Source: Bacteroides sp. 519
GTDB lineage: Bacteria; Bacteroidota; Bacteroidia; Bacteroidales; Bacteroidaceae
Assembly (NCBI RefSeq): GCF_010500955.1
Contig: NZ_QVMJ01000024.1
Span: forward strand, 62,001 to 126,000
Length of the DNA: 64,000 bases
Reading direction: 5' to 3'
Position 1 is the first letter of the stretch. Every line of letters starts with the position of its first letter. Below the pieces are notes generated by a model that was given only the letters and a program-made list of their open reading frames with translations, did not search any database and had not been told where the DNA came from. Positions 33,504 to 42,545 of this stretch are shown here, one piece after another. Made by a program: the position numbers and the translations under genes.

Positions 33504-34406
33504 TTAGAACAATTTCTCTGGATACTCACCAGCATCAACCAGCGCCTGAATCTTATCAACTACACCTTGACGGTCGGCAGCGTAAGTTACGCCAAACCAT
33601 TTAGAAGTAGTATCCAACACTTTTACGCGGGCAGTGCCATTGTTTACAAGTTTGTTTACCATCAATGGAATGAAGTATTCGCTTTTCAGGTTGTCTTTGT
33701 TTTCTTTCAGGAATTCGATGAAATCTTTTTCCGAATATTCGAAATAGTCGGGAGTGAAGCCCCACATATTCATAGATACCGGAGTGTTATCGTCGATAGT
33801 AATCAGGGTACCATTTTCGTCGGTGAACGATACTTTACCGTCGATGCGCTCAATGGCAGTACGTTCAACAACACCGGTTAAGTAACCATCGGCATCGGTT
33901 TCGCATACACCACGGGCAACAGATCCGCTTTCGCTTAAGGTGTTACCTACACGGTAGCCAATCATGCAATAATCGTTTTGCTTACCAGTCATTTCGGCAA
34001 GAGCTTTGCCTAATACAGCGAAGCTATCACGACCATAAAAATCGTCGGCATTGATTACAGCAAACGGTTCTTTAATAACATCTTTTCCCATAAGTACGGC
34101 ATGGTTAGTACCCCATGGTTTTACACGGCCTTCGGGTACAGTAAAACCTGCCGGAAGAGTATCTAATGCTTGGAATACAACTTCTACAGGAATATGGTTT
34201 TCATATTTACTTATGATTTTTTCGCGGAAATCCTGTTCAAAGTCCTTACGGATAACAAAAACTACTTTACCAAATCCTCCACGGATAGCATCGAATATAG
34301 AGTAGTCCATTATTGTTTCGCCATTAGGGCCAAGTCCATCTAATTGTTTAAGACCTCCATAACGGCTGCCCATTCCGGCAGCAAGTACAAATAAAGTTGG
34401 CTTCAT
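33504..34406 (-). CDS. Sugar-phosphate nucleotidyltransferase
   Basis: A 300-residue enzyme with the nucleotidyltransferase (GT-A-like) fold that would join an NTP and a sugar phosphate. The N-terminal signature LAAGMGSRYGGLKQLDGLGPNGETIMDYS is clear, with INADDFYG for metal binding and MNMWGFTPDYFEY. The sugar and base cannot be assigned from the sequence, and no other sugar-nucleotide genes are adjacent. The gene has its own terminator and a -7 box at 34456-34463 (TACTTTTG on the minus strand), so it is probably monocistronic. Confidence 0.9.
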   Translation of the reverse strand: MKPTLFVLAAGMGSRYGGLKQLDGLGPNGETIMDYSIFDAIRGGFGKVVFVIRKDFEQDFREKIISKYENHIPVEVVFQALDTLPAGFTVPEGRVKPWGTNHAVLMGKDVIKEPFAVINADDFYGRDSFAVLGKALAEMTGKQNDYCMIGYRVGNTLSESGSVARGVCETDADGYLTGVVERTAIERIDGKVSFTDENGTLITIDDNTPVSMNMWGFTPDYFEYSEKDFIEFLKENKDNLKSEYFIPLMVNKLVNNGTARVKVLDTTSKWFGVTYAADRQGVVDKIQALVDAGEYPEKLF

Positions 34407-34455
34407 AATCAGGTAATTAAAGATTAGTGTTTATGATAAGGTTTGTTTACGGGGG

Positions 34456-34463
34456 CAAAAGTA
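34456..34463 (-). promoter_or_regulatory. -7 box of the nucleotidyltransferase gene
   Basis: TACTTTTG on the minus strand, 50 bp before the ATG at 34406. Confidence 0.6.
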
Positions 34464-34501
34464 CAAAATAATAGATAAACCAGACACCTCCTGGCAACAA
34501 A

Positions 34502-35275
34502 TTATTCTTCGGGTGCTGTCTCTGTTGTTTCGCGCGTGCTTACATATTCGCTCTCATTGAGCTCGCGTTCTTTGATAGCACGGCTTTCGCAACGGTTACA
34601 CAAACTGGTAATGTTTTTATGCTCGTGTGCACCAGCAACAGTACCTTCAAATATCTCGTCGGTACGCGAGGTGTTAATATACGAACAGTCGTTATACAGG
34701 TGATATACTTTTCCCGATTTGGTCCAGTACACATTGTCTACACCTCCGTTTAGCCATTCTACACGGTTGGCTTCTTCGGTATATTGTTCTACCGAGGGCG
34801 GATTGAAATCTGTTCCTACCACTCCGGCAATAAGTAGTGCTACACCGGCAATTGCACCCAGAATACCTTTTTGTTTACCATCCAGATTTTTGCTGGTTAA
34901 TATCACAACCACTAGTGGTAAAAACGCAATTACTGCTATTACCATTCCTAACTGGCTTTGCATAAAGAACTTAAATTTATTCTTCTCCAAAGCCGGATCT
35001 AGTCGGTTTGATTTTTTCCATAGGATACCACCGGTTATTGCCAGAATTAAATCAATAACAATCAGTACAATAACCCACAACATTACAACAGGTGGTCTTA
35101 ACACCATAATAATAGCACCTACTTGTGCTGCTATTGCTAAAAACCATAAAACACCTGCTATTACACGCAAATTAGTAGCTTTACTTTTTGCTTCGGCCGT
35201 TGGCACAAATGTTTTTGTGGATTTAGGAAAATCTTCACTACCCTCTATACGGGTTACTTTCTTTTTTGTTGTCAT
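34502..35275 (-). CDS. Four-helix membrane protein with a Cys-rich C-terminal domain
   Basis: Family not recognised. From the ATG at 35275 (257 residues) there is a charged N-terminal tail. Two pairs of hydrophobic segments follow at about residues 38-58, 64-86, 109-128 and 137-154. A soluble C-terminal domain contains SGKVYHLYNDCSYI and ITSLCNRCESRAI. The His and three Cys are spaced like a small zinc site, reminiscent of Ada-type or zinc-ribbon folds; this is inference. The C-terminus is Glu/Thr-rich. It could be a membrane-linked metal-binding or DNA-related protein. It has no operon partners. Confidence 0.7.
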   Translation of the reverse strand: MTTKKKVTRIEGSEDFPKSTKTFVPTAEAKSKATNLRVIAGVLWFLAIAAQVGAIIMVLRPPVVMLWVIVLIVIDLILAITGGILWKKSNRLDPALEKNKFKFFMQSQLGMVIAVIAFLPLVVVILTSKNLDGKQKGILGAIAGVALLIAGVVGTDFNPPSVEQYTEEANRVEWLNGGVDNVYWTKSGKVYHLYNDCSYINTSRTDEIFEGTVAGAHEHKNITSLCNRCESRAIKERELNESEYVSTRETTETAPEE

Positions 35276-35408
35276 AGTCACTCTTTCTCTCTATTAAATG
35301 AAACTTAATTTAATACAAATATAGTGTTTCATTTCTAAAAAAACATAGAACCTGTTTAAAAGCATATTGGAGAGGGGTATATGTTCCGATTACTCTGGAA
35401 ACTCATCA

Positions 35409-36323
35409 TCACCTATAATTCAACAAAACCTTTACCGGGTAATGATCCGATGGCATTCGAACATCAGCTTCCATAGAGAATACCTCTTTTGGAAAATCAC
35501 CCACCTGTAATTGCACCGAACTATCTTTAGGTGTGCGATAGCTATCGGTAAGTATACCATAGCGGTCAACAACAAACTTATCCGAAACAAAAATATGATC
35601 AATCCGGCTGTTTGTCATCTGGTTTGCTTTAAAGGCATTGAATGTGCCATTTAATTCGTAGCGTATACGAGCTTTGACATAAGAGTCGGATAGGATATCC
35701 GAGTTTGCAAGCAATTCATAGCTTTTGTGGGTTTGATCTACATTAAAATCGCCAGTTAATATTACAGCATCTTTGCCACACATCTCTTTAATTTTCTGTA
35801 ATACAAGTTTGGCACTCTGTCTGCGAGCCTCTACTCCTACATGATCCATGTGTAGATTGAAGAACCATATCTTTTTCTTCTTTTTCTTATCCCGGAACTG
35901 TGCCCAGGTACATATACGAGGCAGGGCAGCATCCCATCCTTTATTGGGATGATCGGTTTGTTCGGCCAGCCAGAAATGGCCCGAGCTTAACAGTTTAAAA
36001 CGATCTTTTTTATAAAATATCGGTGCATACTCTCCTTCTGTTTTTCCATCGTCGCGGCCTACTCCAACATGCATGTATTCGGGCAATCCGTTTAATAAAT
36101 CTCCCAGCTGATTGTGTAGAACCTCTTGTGCACCAACAATATCAAAGTCGTTAAATTGTATGAGGTTTACTATTACTGGGCATCGCTTGTTCCAACCGTT
36201 GCCTTTCTGGGCATCATCCTGGTTGTTGTAGCGTACATTATAACTCCCTACAGTAAGATCTTGCGCATTGATTGCACCAACACATAGCATTATACATGCT
36301 ACAAGTAACATTGCTTTTTTCAT
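35409..36323 (-). CDS. Secreted endonuclease/exonuclease/phosphatase family protein
   Basis: A 304-residue EEP-fold hydrolase with a signal peptide (MKKAMLLVACIMLCVGAINAQ). Active-site motifs are present: GSYNVRYN, IVGAQEV, FFNLHMDHVG, LTGDFNVDQTH, SRIDHIFVS and PSDHYPV. Members cleave phosphodiesters or phosphomonoesters in nucleic acids, sphingomyelin or inositol phosphates; the export signal suggests nutrient scavenging or lipid cleavage (inference). It appears monocistronic. Confidence 0.9.
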   Translation of the reverse strand: MKKAMLLVACIMLCVGAINAQDLTVGSYNVRYNNQDDAQKGNGWNKRCPVIVNLIQFNDFDIVGAQEVLHNQLGDLLNGLPEYMHVGVGRDDGKTEGEYAPIFYKKDRFKLLSSGHFWLAEQTDHPNKGWDAALPRICTWAQFRDKKKKKKIWFFNLHMDHVGVEARRQSAKLVLQKIKEMCGKDAVILTGDFNVDQTHKSYELLANSDILSDSYVKARIRYELNGTFNAFKANQMTNSRIDHIFVSDKFVVDRYGILTDSYRTPKDSSVQLQVGDFPKEVFSMEADVRMPSDHYPVKVLLNYR

Positions 36324-36463
36324 TTCAAAAATCTGTTTTTGTATTTGTTTGTGAAATAATGGTGGAAAGTTAATATAAAAGTTTTATGCAAACAAAAAAA
36401 AGGGTAGACGTTTTCAGGTACAGAAAATCAAATTATAAAACTGCATTTCCAAAAAAAAAGATG

Positions 36464-36471
36464 TACATTTG
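36464..36471 (+). promoter_or_regulatory. -7 box of rex
   Basis: TACATTTG fits TAnnTTTG and lies 38 bp before the rex ATG. Confidence 0.65.
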
Positions 36472-36509
36472 TCAGCAATTAAAATCACTAATCCAACCAT
36501 CAGGCTGCC

Positions 36510-37169
36510 ATGAGTAATGAGATACGACATAAAGCCGACACGAAAGTACCGGAACCTACTTTACGCAGGCTCCCCTGGTATTTATCGAATGTAAAGCTGC
36601 TAAAGAAAAGGGGCGAGAAGTTCGTATCTTCCACACAAATTTCTAAAGAAATCAATATCGATGCTTCGCAAATAGCTAAAGACTTATCGTACGTAAATGT
36701 ATCCGGACGCACACGCGTGGGCTACGAAGTGGATTCGTTGATTCGGGTTCTGGAAGATTTTCTAGGCTTTACCAACATTCATAAAGCCTTTCTTTTTGGT
36801 GTGGGTAGTTTGGGAGGCGCTTTACTGGGCGACTCTGGTTTGGCGCATTTTGGTTTGGAAATAGTAGCAGCATTCGATGTTAATCCATCAAAAGTAGGAA
36901 CCAGTATAAATGGTATCCCTATTTTTCATTCGGATGAGTTTGCCGAGAAAATGAAAGAATACAATGTAAACATCGGAGTGCTGACTGTGCCTATTGAGAT
37001 TGCCCAACAGATAACAGATACAATGATTGCAGGTGGCGTTAAGGCGGTTTGGAATTTTACTCCTTTCCGTATTCGTGTACCCGAGAATATTGTAGTGCAA
37101 AACACTTCTCTATATGCGCATCTGGCTGTGATGTTTAACCGTTTAAATTTTAATCAGGACGATAAATGA
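36510..37169 (+). CDS. rex: Redox-sensing transcriptional repressor Rex
   Basis: Rex binds DNA when the NADH/NAD+ ratio is low and lets go on binding NADH, so it tunes fermentation and respiration genes. The N-terminal winged helix is VPEPTLRRLPWYLSNVKLL and IDASQIAKDLSYV. The Rossmann motif is FGVGSLGGALLGDSGL, followed by VAAFDVNPSKVGT. The length (219) is normal. The stop overlaps the ATG of the FAH-family gene, which is followed by ispF, so the three probably share a transcript. Confidence 0.95.
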   Translation: MSNEIRHKADTKVPEPTLRRLPWYLSNVKLLKKRGEKFVSSTQISKEINIDASQIAKDLSYVNVSGRTRVGYEVDSLIRVLEDFLGFTNIHKAFLFGVGSLGGALLGDSGLAHFGLEIVAAFDVNPSKVGTSINGIPIFHSDEFAEKMKEYNVNIGVLTVPIEIAQQITDTMIAGGVKAVWNFTPFRIRVPENIVVQNTSLYAHLAVMFNRLNFNQDDK

Positions 37170-37807
37170 AAATTATTGCCGTTGGAATGAATTATGACCT
37201 TCACAACAAAGAACTGGGTCATACATTAGTTAACGAAGAACCTGTTATTTTCATGAAACCCGATTCGGCCATCCTGAAAGATGGAAAGCCGTTTTATATT
37301 CCGGATTTCTCCCAAATAGGCGCTTATGTGGGTAAAGACGAAGTTATTCACTACGAAACAGAACTGGTAGTACGCATAAACCGTTTAGGAAAAAACATTG
37401 CCGAACGTTATGCCAGTCGCTACTATGATGCTGTTACTGTGGGCATTGACTTTACAGCCCGCGAACGACAAACAGAGTTGCGCAGTCAGGGCAAACCTTG
37501 GGAACTGTCTAAAGCGTTCGATAATTCGGCTGTACTGGGTAAATTTGTATCAGTTAGTAATTATCCGGATCTTCAGCAATTAAACTTCAGTTTAACAATT
37601 GATGAAAAAGAAGTACAACGCGGCTATACAGGCGATATGCTTTTTAAGATTGATTACATTATTCACTACGTAAGCCGGTTTGTTACACTGAAAATAGGTG
37701 ATTTAATTTTTACCGGTACACCTGCCGGAGTTGGTCCGGTTTCGAAAGGACAACATTTGAAGGGATATCTGGAAGAACAAAAACTTCTTGATTTTTATAT
37801 TAGGTAA
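37166..37807 (+). CDS. Fumarylacetoacetate hydrolase family enzyme
   Basis: A 213-residue FAH-fold protein. Conserved pieces are NEEPVIFMKPDSAI, HYETELVVRI (metal-binding glutamates), VGIDFTARERQ, KAFDNSAVLGKF and LIFTGTPAGVGPV. Family members hydrolyse or decarboxylate acylpyruvates or 2-keto acids; the exact substrate is not evident. It overlaps rex by 4 bp and is 37 bp from ispF. Confidence 0.9.
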   Translation: MKIIAVGMNYDLHNKELGHTLVNEEPVIFMKPDSAILKDGKPFYIPDFSQIGAYVGKDEVIHYETELVVRINRLGKNIAERYASRYYDAVTVGIDFTARERQTELRSQGKPWELSKAFDNSAVLGKFVSVSNYPDLQQLNFSLTIDEKEVQRGYTGDMLFKIDYIIHYVSRFVTLKIGDLIFTGTPAGVGPVSKGQHLKGYLEEQKLLDFYIR

Positions 37808-37844
37808 AGGAGGTAGAGTGAGGTAAAGTTAAAAAGTAAATGTT

Positions 37845-38324
37845 ATGAATATACGTGTAGGATTTGGGTTTGATGTGCACAAGTTTGCTGAAGAACGCGA
37901 TTTGTGGCTGGGTGGCATAAAGATAGACTATGAAAAGGGCTTACTGGGGCACTCGGATGCCGATGTACTGATACATGCCATTTGTGATGCTTTGCTTGGA
38001 GCTGCCAACATGCGCGATATTGGTTATCATTTCCCCGATACAGCTGGCGCTTTTAAAAACATCGACAGTAAAATACTGCTTAAAGATGTTGTTAAATTAC
38101 TCACAGAAAAAGGCTATGGTATTGGTAACATTGACTCGACCATCTGTGCCGAACAACCCAAATTAAACCCACACATCCCTGCAATGCAATCTGCTTTAGC
38201 CGAGGTTATGGGTATCGATACCGAAGATATTTCCATAAAAGCAACTACAACCGAGAAACTTGGATTTACCGGCCGGCAAGAAGGTATAGCTGCTTACGCA
38301 ACTGTATTAATTGAAAAAAGATAA
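37845..38324 (+). CDS. ispF: 2-C-methyl-D-erythritol 2,4-cyclodiphosphate synthase
   Basis: IspF makes the cyclic diphosphate intermediate of the MEP isoprenoid pathway. The 159-residue trimeric enzyme has GFGFDVHKF and LLGHSDADVLIHAICDALLGAA (zinc ligands), DIGYHFPDT, and IKATTTEKLGFTGRQEGIAAYA. The length is normal. The leader holds GAGGTAAAG words (37806-37830), which reappear inverted near 59705-59735. Confidence 0.96.
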   Translation: MNIRVGFGFDVHKFAEERDLWLGGIKIDYEKGLLGHSDADVLIHAICDALLGAANMRDIGYHFPDTAGAFKNIDSKILLKDVVKLLTEKGYGIGNIDSTICAEQPKLNPHIPAMQSALAEVMGIDTEDISIKATTTEKLGFTGRQEGIAAYATVLIEKR

Positions 38325-38349
38325 GATATAACCCTTAAACAAATCTCTT

Positions 38350-39351
38350 ATGAACAGATCATTAAAAGCTGCATGGATCGCATTTTCCATGCTTTTTGTT
38401 GTTGCATTCAATGCATCAGCACAAACACCCAAAACATTGAAGTTTACTAAAGAGGGTAAATTCAAAATTGTACAATTTACCGATGTACATTTTAAATACA
38501 AAAATCCGGCTTCGGATATTGCTTTAGAACGCATTAACGAAGTGCTGGAAGCAGAGAAACCCAATCTGGTTATCTTTACCGGAGATGTAATTTATGCTCC
38601 ACCTGCCGATACAGCCATGCGTGTTGTGCTGCAACAAGTGGCCAACCACAAAATACCTTATGTGGTTACTTTTGGAAACCACGATGACGAACACAATATG
38701 AGCCGTCGGCAGCTATACGATGTGATAAGAACTGTACCGTATAACCTGATGCCCGAATACATTGATACCTTCGATTTTGTATTGCCTCTTCAGGCATCCG
38801 ATAGTAAACAGGATGCGGCTTTACTTTATTGCCTCGATTCAAACTCGTATGCTCAACCCAAAGAGATAGGTGGCTATGGCTGGTTTTCGTTCAATCAGGT
38901 AAACTGGTATTTAAACCAAAGTAAACAATATACCGAAAAAAACAACAATACTCCATTGCCGGCACTGGCATTTTTCCATATTCCTGTACCCGAATACAAC
39001 GAGGCCATGACCCAAGACAATGTTATTATGGTTGGTAAAAAAATGGAGAGAGAATGTTCTCCTAAAATAAATACCGGCATATTTGCAGCCATGAGGCTAT
39101 CGGGTGATGTTATGGGTATTTTTGTTGGACACGATCACGACAACGATTATGCAGTAATGTGGAAAGACGTCTTGCTTGCCTACGGCAGATACTCGGGTGG
39201 CAATACGGTTTACAATAATATTCCGAATGGTGCGCGAGTAATCGAAATGTACGAGGGAACCCGGACTTTTAAATCATGGATACGGCAGGCAAATAACGAA
39301 ATTGTTTATCCAGTTACTTACCCGGATAGTTTCAGAAAGAAGAAAGACTGA
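38350..39351 (+). CDS. Secreted metallophosphoesterase
   Basis: A calcineurin-like phosphoesterase of 333 residues. A signal peptide (ending NASAQ) is followed by the two-metal motifs QFTDVHF, IFTGDVIYA, TFGNHDDEHNMSRRQ and VGHDHDNDYA. It resembles Dcr2/purple-acid-type enzymes of the superfamily. The substrate is unknown, but export suggests phosphate-ester scavenging in the periplasm or outside. It lies 25 bp after ispF and may be read with it. Confidence 0.9.
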   Translation: MNRSLKAAWIAFSMLFVVAFNASAQTPKTLKFTKEGKFKIVQFTDVHFKYKNPASDIALERINEVLEAEKPNLVIFTGDVIYAPPADTAMRVVLQQVANHKIPYVVTFGNHDDEHNMSRRQLYDVIRTVPYNLMPEYIDTFDFVLPLQASDSKQDAALLYCLDSNSYAQPKEIGGYGWFSFNQVNWYLNQSKQYTEKNNNTPLPALAFFHIPVPEYNEAMTQDNVIMVGKKMERECSPKINTGIFAAMRLSGDVMGIFVGHDHDNDYAVMWKDVLLAYGRYSGGNTVYNNIPNGARVIEMYEGTRTFKSWIRQANNEIVYPVTYPDSFRKKKD

Positions 39352-39357
39352 TGAATA

Positions 39358-39505
39358 TGTAAATTTTCATCCATTCATAAATCACTACTGTTTTTTATGC
39401 TGCATTTCGTGATTTCAAAATGCTGCATTTCACTCTTTCGAAATGCAGCATTTTGATTAAACGAAATGCAGCATTTCGCAAATGTAAAATGCAGCATTTT
39501 GAAAA
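39358..39505. repeat. Array of five AAATGCWGCATTT palindromes with 23-bp period
   Basis: TGCTGCA or TGCAGCA cores begin at 39398, 39421, 39444, 39467 and 39490, exactly 23 bp apart. The leading CATCCATTCATAAATCA is shared with the four-unit array at 11399-11520. It separates the phosphoesterase gene from the DUF4276 cassette. Within the rest of the gap (39506-39654) an isolated TACATTTG box at 39572-39579 points toward the cassette on the antisense strand. Confidence 0.93.
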
Positions 39506-39654
39506 TTGCCTATAAAATAGGCTCCACAGCGCGTATAACGAGGGGTAGCTGAGTTGTTTTTCTTTTTTTGATACATTTGACGGTCGTGAAATAAGTATAC
39601 AGAAAGGATGCTGATGGAAAGTTTTTTTATTTTCGTGTGGTGAAGGCTATGACA

Positions 39655-40314
39655 CTACGATTTACATTCGATAATTAACTTATCAACCCAAGCACTAAAT
39701 CTTGTGCATTTATTCATAATATTCTGAATCCCTATTTCCAAAGCTATTAAATTTCCTTCAATAACCTTATTGTAGTTGTTATTTATTGCCAGAAGCCGCT
39801 TTGATGGTGCACCTTCTGGTGTAGTATTTATTTCTTCCGGATTACAAAAACTATTTACTATTTTTTCAGTCTCAATCCACACTATTTCATTATAATAATA
39901 TTCAAATCCTTTGTTATGCGAAAAAAGTAACGCCTCAAATTCATGGAGCTGTATATAGGGAATGAATCTTCTGTCGTTTATTTTTGCTGCCATACAATGT
40001 TCCAAAGCAGCAATTTGCTCTTCTCTTGTTTTCTTTGACATACACAACTCATAATCAGGCATATTATTAGGGATACGGAAGAAATCAACAAAAGTTGTTA
40101 CTAAGAAATCATTCTTCTCAGATGGTTTTAATAAACCATTTATTGTTTTCTCCAGATGCAGAAAGTTTACAAATCCCCCTTTACCAGTTTTACTTGTATT
40201 AATAAGAATAGGAATAACACTGTATATATTATGAGTCTGTAAGTACGGTGCCAAAGTTTCATTTATAAATTCCTGCTCGGTTTGTCCTTCAACAACAATA
40301 TATAATCTTCTCAT
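39655..40314 (-). CDS. DUF4276 family protein, AriB-like partner of the ATPase
   Basis: A 219-residue protein of the DUF4276 type, a Toprim-like fold. The start MRRLYIVVEGQTEQEFINETLAPYL carries the acidic VVEGxTE motif. The C-terminal part has PYIQLHEFEALLFS and PEGAPSKRLL, frequent in this family (from memory). In PARIS systems such a protein (AriB) is the toxic effector held by the ATPase AriA. The start overlaps the ATPase stop by 4 bp (ATGA). It is shorter than the AriB I recall, so I call it PARIS-like, not PARIS proper. Confidence 0.8.
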   Translation of the reverse strand: MRRLYIVVEGQTEQEFINETLAPYLQTHNIYSVIPILINTSKTGKGGFVNFLHLEKTINGLLKPSEKNDFLVTTFVDFFRIPNNMPDYELCMSKKTREEQIAALEHCMAAKINDRRFIPYIQLHEFEALLFSHNKGFEYYYNEIVWIETEKIVNSFCNPEEINTTPEGAPSKRLLAINNNYNKVIEGNLIALEIGIQNIMNKCTRFSAWVDKLIIECKS

Positions 40315-41405
40315 AATTGCCCTCCTATAAGGTTCTTCTCCCAGATTTCGCCAAGTGAGTATTCATAATCATTTATCCAAACAGACAAATCTTCAATAGA
40401 AAGGTGTTTAAATACAGATTGATTATTTTCTCTGTTTACAACAATTACATCATTTGCCTCAAAACAGTTAACAAGATTGGTTGATTGAGTTGAAATTATA
40501 ACCTGACTGGTTTGAGATGCCTTTTTTACTAAAGCTGAAAATTTGTTGATCGCAACTGGATGAAGTCCTAATTCGGGCTCATCAATAATTATAATTTCGG
40601 GTAAATTGGGTTGCAACAACAATGTAGCCAGAGCTATAAAGCGTATGGTACCATCAGAAAAGCTATAACCATTAAGATACATATCAGAATCGACTTCTTC
40701 CCACTCAAGATTTATTTTATTGGGAGTTATTGGGTCTGGCTTCAAATTAAATTTTTTGAAATAAGGAGCAATAGAACGAGTTACCCCTTCAATTAATCTA
40801 AATGCTTTTTCATCTGTTTTCTCTAATTTATAAAGATATGCGGCTAAATTTGATCCATTGCTCCTTAAATACTCATTATCGTCTATTTCACTGCTTCCTC
40901 TCATCGGAGATGAAAAACTGGTGTCATGAAAATGATATACAGTAAAACTACTCAAATATTTCTTCAAGTAGGATGCCCGCCATTTGGAACTATTAATCAG
41001 ATTGGATTCCTCGACAGCGTTATCCCATTGAGTTCGATCCCAAGAAGAATAATCTTTCTCTTTATTATGATCATAGTTAAAAAAGTCTCCGGTTTCTTCT
41101 ATATAACCCTTATTTGATTGCGTAGGCTTCAATTGAAAAAAGAACGCATTGTTATTATCGAAATCAATTAATCCCTGAATGTTTTCAGATATTTTACGCC
41201 CATGATACAACAAACTGTCAATACCACCTTTTGTTAATGTGTAACTGCCAAAACGTTGTTCGTATATTGCTTTTGTTAACTCAAAGAATGAAATGAAATT
41301 ACTTTTACCTACCCCATTAGCACCAATCAAAACATTTAATTTATTGAGAGGAAGCCTCAGTTCTCGTATGGATTTATAGTTTCGTATAATAACTTGTTCT
41401 ATCAT
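40311..41405 (-). CDS. AAA/ABC-type ATPase, AriA-like
   Basis: A 364-residue RecF/SMC-like ATPase starting MIEQVIIRNYKSIRELRLPLNKLNVLIGANGVGKSNFI, with the Walker A motif at 28-35. It has GYSFSDGTIRFIALATLLL (signature region) and IIIIDEPELGLHPVAI (Walker B), followed by VIISTQSTNLVNCF. These proteins pair with DUF4276 proteins in anti-phage cassettes, where the ATPase senses a phage trigger and frees the effector. Its own promoter box is at 41433-41440. Neighbours on both sides are housekeeping genes. Confidence 0.85.
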   Translation of the reverse strand: MIEQVIIRNYKSIRELRLPLNKLNVLIGANGVGKSNFISFFELTKAIYEQRFGSYTLTKGGIDSLLYHGRKISENIQGLIDFDNNNAFFFQLKPTQSNKGYIEETGDFFNYDHNKEKDYSSWDRTQWDNAVEESNLINSSKWRASYLKKYLSSFTVYHFHDTSFSSPMRGSSEIDDNEYLRSNGSNLAAYLYKLEKTDEKAFRLIEGVTRSIAPYFKKFNLKPDPITPNKINLEWEEVDSDMYLNGYSFSDGTIRFIALATLLLQPNLPEIIIIDEPELGLHPVAINKFSALVKKASQTSQVIISTQSTNLVNCFEANDVIVVNRENNQSVFKHLSIEDLSVWINDYEYSLGEIWEKNLIGGQL

Positions 41406-41432
41406 ATTGAATTATTTATAAAACACCTGTTA

Positions 41433-41440
41433 CAAACTTA
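41433..41440 (-). promoter_or_regulatory. -7 box of the ATPase/DUF4276 operon
   Basis: TAAGTTTG on the minus strand, 27 bp before the ATPase ATG. Confidence 0.6.
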
Positions 41441-41534
41441 GATAAAAATATTCGATTATGTGTCTAACAAAAATAATAATTATAAAAAGCAATAGTAACC
41501 ACCAACTTTAAACGGAAATTAAAAGCTTTTTTTG

Positions 41535-41542
41535 TACTTTTG
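41535..41542 (+). promoter_or_regulatory. -7 box of metF
   Basis: TACTTTTG fits TAnnTTTG and lies 48 bp before the metF ATG. Confidence 0.65.
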
Positions 41543-41590
41543 TTGCATTATGCCCGTAGTTTACAACAAAAGTGGGCAACATAAAGCAAT

Positions 41591-42544
41591 ATGAAGGTAA
41601 TTGATTTAATAAACAACACCAATAAAACAGCTTTTTCATACGAAATATTGCCTCCCCTGAAAGGAACAGGGATTGAGAAATTATACAAAACCATTGATGC
41701 ACTGCAAGAGTTTGATCCGAAATACATCAATATCACTACTCACCGCAGCGAATATGTGTATAACGACCTTGGTAACGGAATATTTCAGCGAAACAGGCTT
41801 CGGCGGCGTCCCGGCACGGTAGCTGTGGCAGCTGCAATTCAGAATAAATATAATATTACGGTAGTACCGCATTTATTATGTAGTGGTTTCTCGGAAGAAG
41901 AAACAGAATATGTATTGCTCGATCTTCAGTTTCTTGGAATAACTGATTTACTTGTTCTTCGTGGCGATAAGGCAAAACATGAGTCTGCCTTTACACCAGA
42001 GAAAGATGGGCATCGCAATGCTATTGATCTGCAAAAACAAATCAATAATTTTAATAACGGAATATTTGTTGACGGATCGGAAATGCAGGTAACCAATACG
42101 CCCTTCTCGTATGGAGTGGCTTGTTACCCCGAAAAGCATGAAGAATCGCCCAACATTGATACCGATATTCATTGGCTGAAGCAAAAAATAGAGTTGGGGG
42201 CCGAATATGCAGTTACCCAATTGTTTTACGACAATCAAAAGTATTTTGATTTTGTGAACAAAGCACGCAATGCAGGGATTACCGTACCCATTATACCTGG
42301 GATTAAACCTTTCAAGAGGCTTTCGCATTTAACCATGCTTCCGAAAACTTTTAAAGTTGATTTACCGGAAGAGCTTACGCGGGAAGTAATGAAATGCAAA
42401 ACCGATGAGGATTGCAAACAGGTTGGCATTGAATGGTGTATCCAGCAGTGTAAAGACCTGATGGCACATGGAGTACCAAGTATTCACTTCTATTCCATAT
42501 CGGCTGTTGACAGTATTAAAGAAGTAGCTAAAGCAATCTATTGA
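41591..42544 (+). CDS. metF: 5,10-methylenetetrahydrofolate reductase
   Basis: MetF reduces methylene-THF to methyl-THF with FAD, supplying methyl groups for methionine. The 317-residue TIM-barrel protein has FSYEILPPLKG (catalytic Glu), YINITTHRSEY, VPHLLCSGFSEEE, LGITDLLVLRGDK, and VACYPEKHEESPN with AEYAVTQLFYDNQKYFDF. The length is normal. It is separated from holB by 1 bp, so they are co-transcribed although unrelated in pathway. Confidence 0.96.
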   Translation: MKVIDLINNTNKTAFSYEILPPLKGTGIEKLYKTIDALQEFDPKYINITTHRSEYVYNDLGNGIFQRNRLRRRPGTVAVAAAIQNKYNITVVPHLLCSGFSEEETEYVLLDLQFLGITDLLVLRGDKAKHESAFTPEKDGHRNAIDLQKQINNFNNGIFVDGSEMQVTNTPFSYGVACYPEKHEESPNIDTDIHWLKQKIELGAEYAVTQLFYDNQKYFDFVNKARNAGITVPIIPGIKPFKRLSHLTMLPKTFKVDLPEELTREVMKCKTDEDCKQVGIEWCIQQCKDLMAHGVPSIHFYSISAVDSIKEVAKAIY

Positions 42545-42545
42545 T

